Origin: Candidatus Hydrogenedentes bacterium UBA2224 | GTDB taxonomy: Bacteria; Hydrogenedentota; Hydrogenedentia; Hydrogenedentales; SLHB01 | Reading direction: 5' to 3' | NCBI GenBank assembly: GCA_002348185.1 | Contig: DDYW01000047.1 | Coordinates: 1 to 31,284 of the forward strand | DNA: 31,284 nt | Shown: positions 30,521 through 31,284 of the stretch, in pieces | Numbering within the stretch: the first letter of the stretch is position 1 | How the letters are laid out: each line of letters opens with the position of its first letter | The notes under the pieces: generated by a model | What the model was told of the DNA's origin: nothing | Seen by the model: only the letters and a program-made list of their open reading frames with translations | The model's database searches: none | Position numbers and translations under genes: made by a program

Positions 30521-31213
30521 TTACATCTCGAACAGGTCGCGTTTTCTGCGCTGATACTCCTGTTCCGTGACGACGCCTTGTTTCCGGAGCGCGATCAGTT
30601 CGCGGAAAACGGTGTTCGGGTCGCCGGCGACGGTCCGCGCACCGGCGTCAACAGAAGCACCCGACCGGGACACTGTGCCCCAGAGTTCCAGAATTCTCCC
30701 GGCGACCGCGTCATCGTCACCGAACCGGTCCCGCATCTTGATGAGGAGCTTGCGGGCAAACGCGAACTCGTTGTTGCGCAGAAGCATGTTTGCGGTTTCA
30801 AACCACACGCTTACCTGTTCGGGGTGAGCATCGAGATGCAGGCAGTACGCGCGCAGCGATCTCTGAATATGGCCCTCTGCTTCCAGTTTCCGGGCCTCGT
30901 CGAGGATGTCGCGGCGTGTGACCGTGCGCACGACAGCGGGATGATGGAACACGGTAGCCACATAGGCCGCGATGGGGAAAAAGCCGCATCCGAAGGTCGC
31001 GGCCAGCGTCAGCCAGCGGTCCCTGTCGGTGACGATGCCGTTGGCCATCACGGACGTCGCCGCATAGTGCGCCAGGATACAGAAGATGAGCAGCAATACG
31101 GCATAGAGCAGCGAAAACTCCTGCTTGTGGCGCCGGACAAGTGCGCCGACGAGTTGAATGATCAGCAGGAGCATCGCATCGGTAATCAGCAGCGCAATGA
31201 ACCCCGTCAGCAT
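30521..31213 (-). CDS. membrane protein with TPR-like region and C-terminal SHOCT domain
   Basis: Function unknown. The 230-residue protein has three membrane helices (about 1-25, 33-57 and 66-90), an alpha-helical TPR-like segment (about 100-165, DILDEARKLEAEGHIQRSLRAYCLHLDAHPEQVSVWFETANMLL), a linker, and a C-terminal SHOCT motif (200-229) of the type FRELIALRKQGVVTEQEYQRRKRDL. SHOCT modules often sit at the end of membrane proteins and may mediate oligomerisation. The ATG at 31213 follows AGGGGGA and starts the first helix; the ATG at 31270 adds 19 polar residues and is less likely. Confidence 0.7.
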   Translation of the reverse strand: MLTGFIALLITDAMLLLIIQLVGALVRRHKQEFSLLYAVLLLIFCILAHYAATSVMANGIVTDRDRWLTLAATFGCGFFPIAAYVATVFHHPAVVRTVTRRDILDEARKLEAEGHIQRSLRAYCLHLDAHPEQVSVWFETANMLLRNNEFAFARKLLIKMRDRFGDDDAVAGRILELWGTVSRSGASVDAGARTVAGDPNTVFRELIALRKQGVVTEQEYQRRKRDLFEM

Positions 31214-31232
31214 AGACCCATCCCCCTGTAAT

Positions 31233-31261
31233 TCCCCCTTTACTGTATCACACACGGGGCA
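31233..31261 (-). promoter_or_regulatory. candidate promoter for the SHOCT membrane protein
   Basis: On the minus strand TTGGCC, a 17-base spacer, and TACAGT (4/6 each) precede the 31213 ATG. This placement supports the shorter protein, because the longer start would lie at or before the promoter. Confidence 0.4.
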
Positions 31262-31284
31262 ATTGGCCAAAAGGCCCGCGAGCA

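Overview
The window is a high-GC bacterial chromosome segment with no phage, insertion sequence, CRISPR array, tRNA or rRNA that I can see. The gene content suggests a heterotrophic, glycan-degrading bacterium of the planctomycete / Hydrogenedentota type: many secreted glycosidase-like proteins, a DUF4091 protein, a sialate O-acetylesterase beside an Asp-box sialidase, PQQ-like beta-propellers, and an anchored lipoprotein with a CxxPVxxxAL start. TTG and GTG starts are frequent. The taxonomic placement is inferred from gene families; no marker gene was compared.

Left third (1-8980, all + strand): a housekeeping block. L-aspartate dehydrogenase comes first, followed by the classic run rplU-rpmA-obgE-proB-proA-nadD. 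After nadD come a YqeK-type HD phosphohydrolase and a class I methyltransferase, each overlapping the gene before it, and then a GH77 4-alpha-glucanotransferase (malQ). The rsfS gene that often accompanies nadD, yqeK and yqeM is not present. The block links NAD synthesis, proline synthesis, ribosome assembly and nucleotide clean-up.

Middle (8996-13248, - strand): a DUF4091/GH123-like lipoprotein, a class I photolyase, and a small P-loop ATPase resembling type II/IV secretion ATPases. A roughly 500-bp non-coding stretch (13249-13746) follows. It leads on the + strand into a secreted alpha/beta hydrolase, a well-initiated 38-codon gene, and a near-perfect intrinsic terminator (13747-15017). This cassette is the best candidate here for something undescribed.

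Next (15077-20605, + strand): a promoter drives a large secreted protein that combines PQQ-like propellers, a methyltransferase-like Rossmann insert and a malectin-like C-terminus. Its 3' end overlaps a lipoprotein with a C-terminal membrane anchor. A SixA-type phosphatase with a perfect TATAAT box follows.

Right part (20654-31213): mostly - strand. It holds a FapA/DUF342 protein, a 560-bp intergenic region carrying two oppositely oriented clusters of 9-bp repeats, a large secreted glycosidase-like gene broken by a one-base frameshift, a possible 40-codon secreted peptide, a second glycosidase-like gene and a sialate O-acetylesterase. Divergent from the esterase is a sialidase-like gene. A SHOCT-domain membrane protein closes the window. 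Together the secreted enzymes look like a host- or algal-glycan scavenging set, with MalQ acting on internal alpha-glucan.
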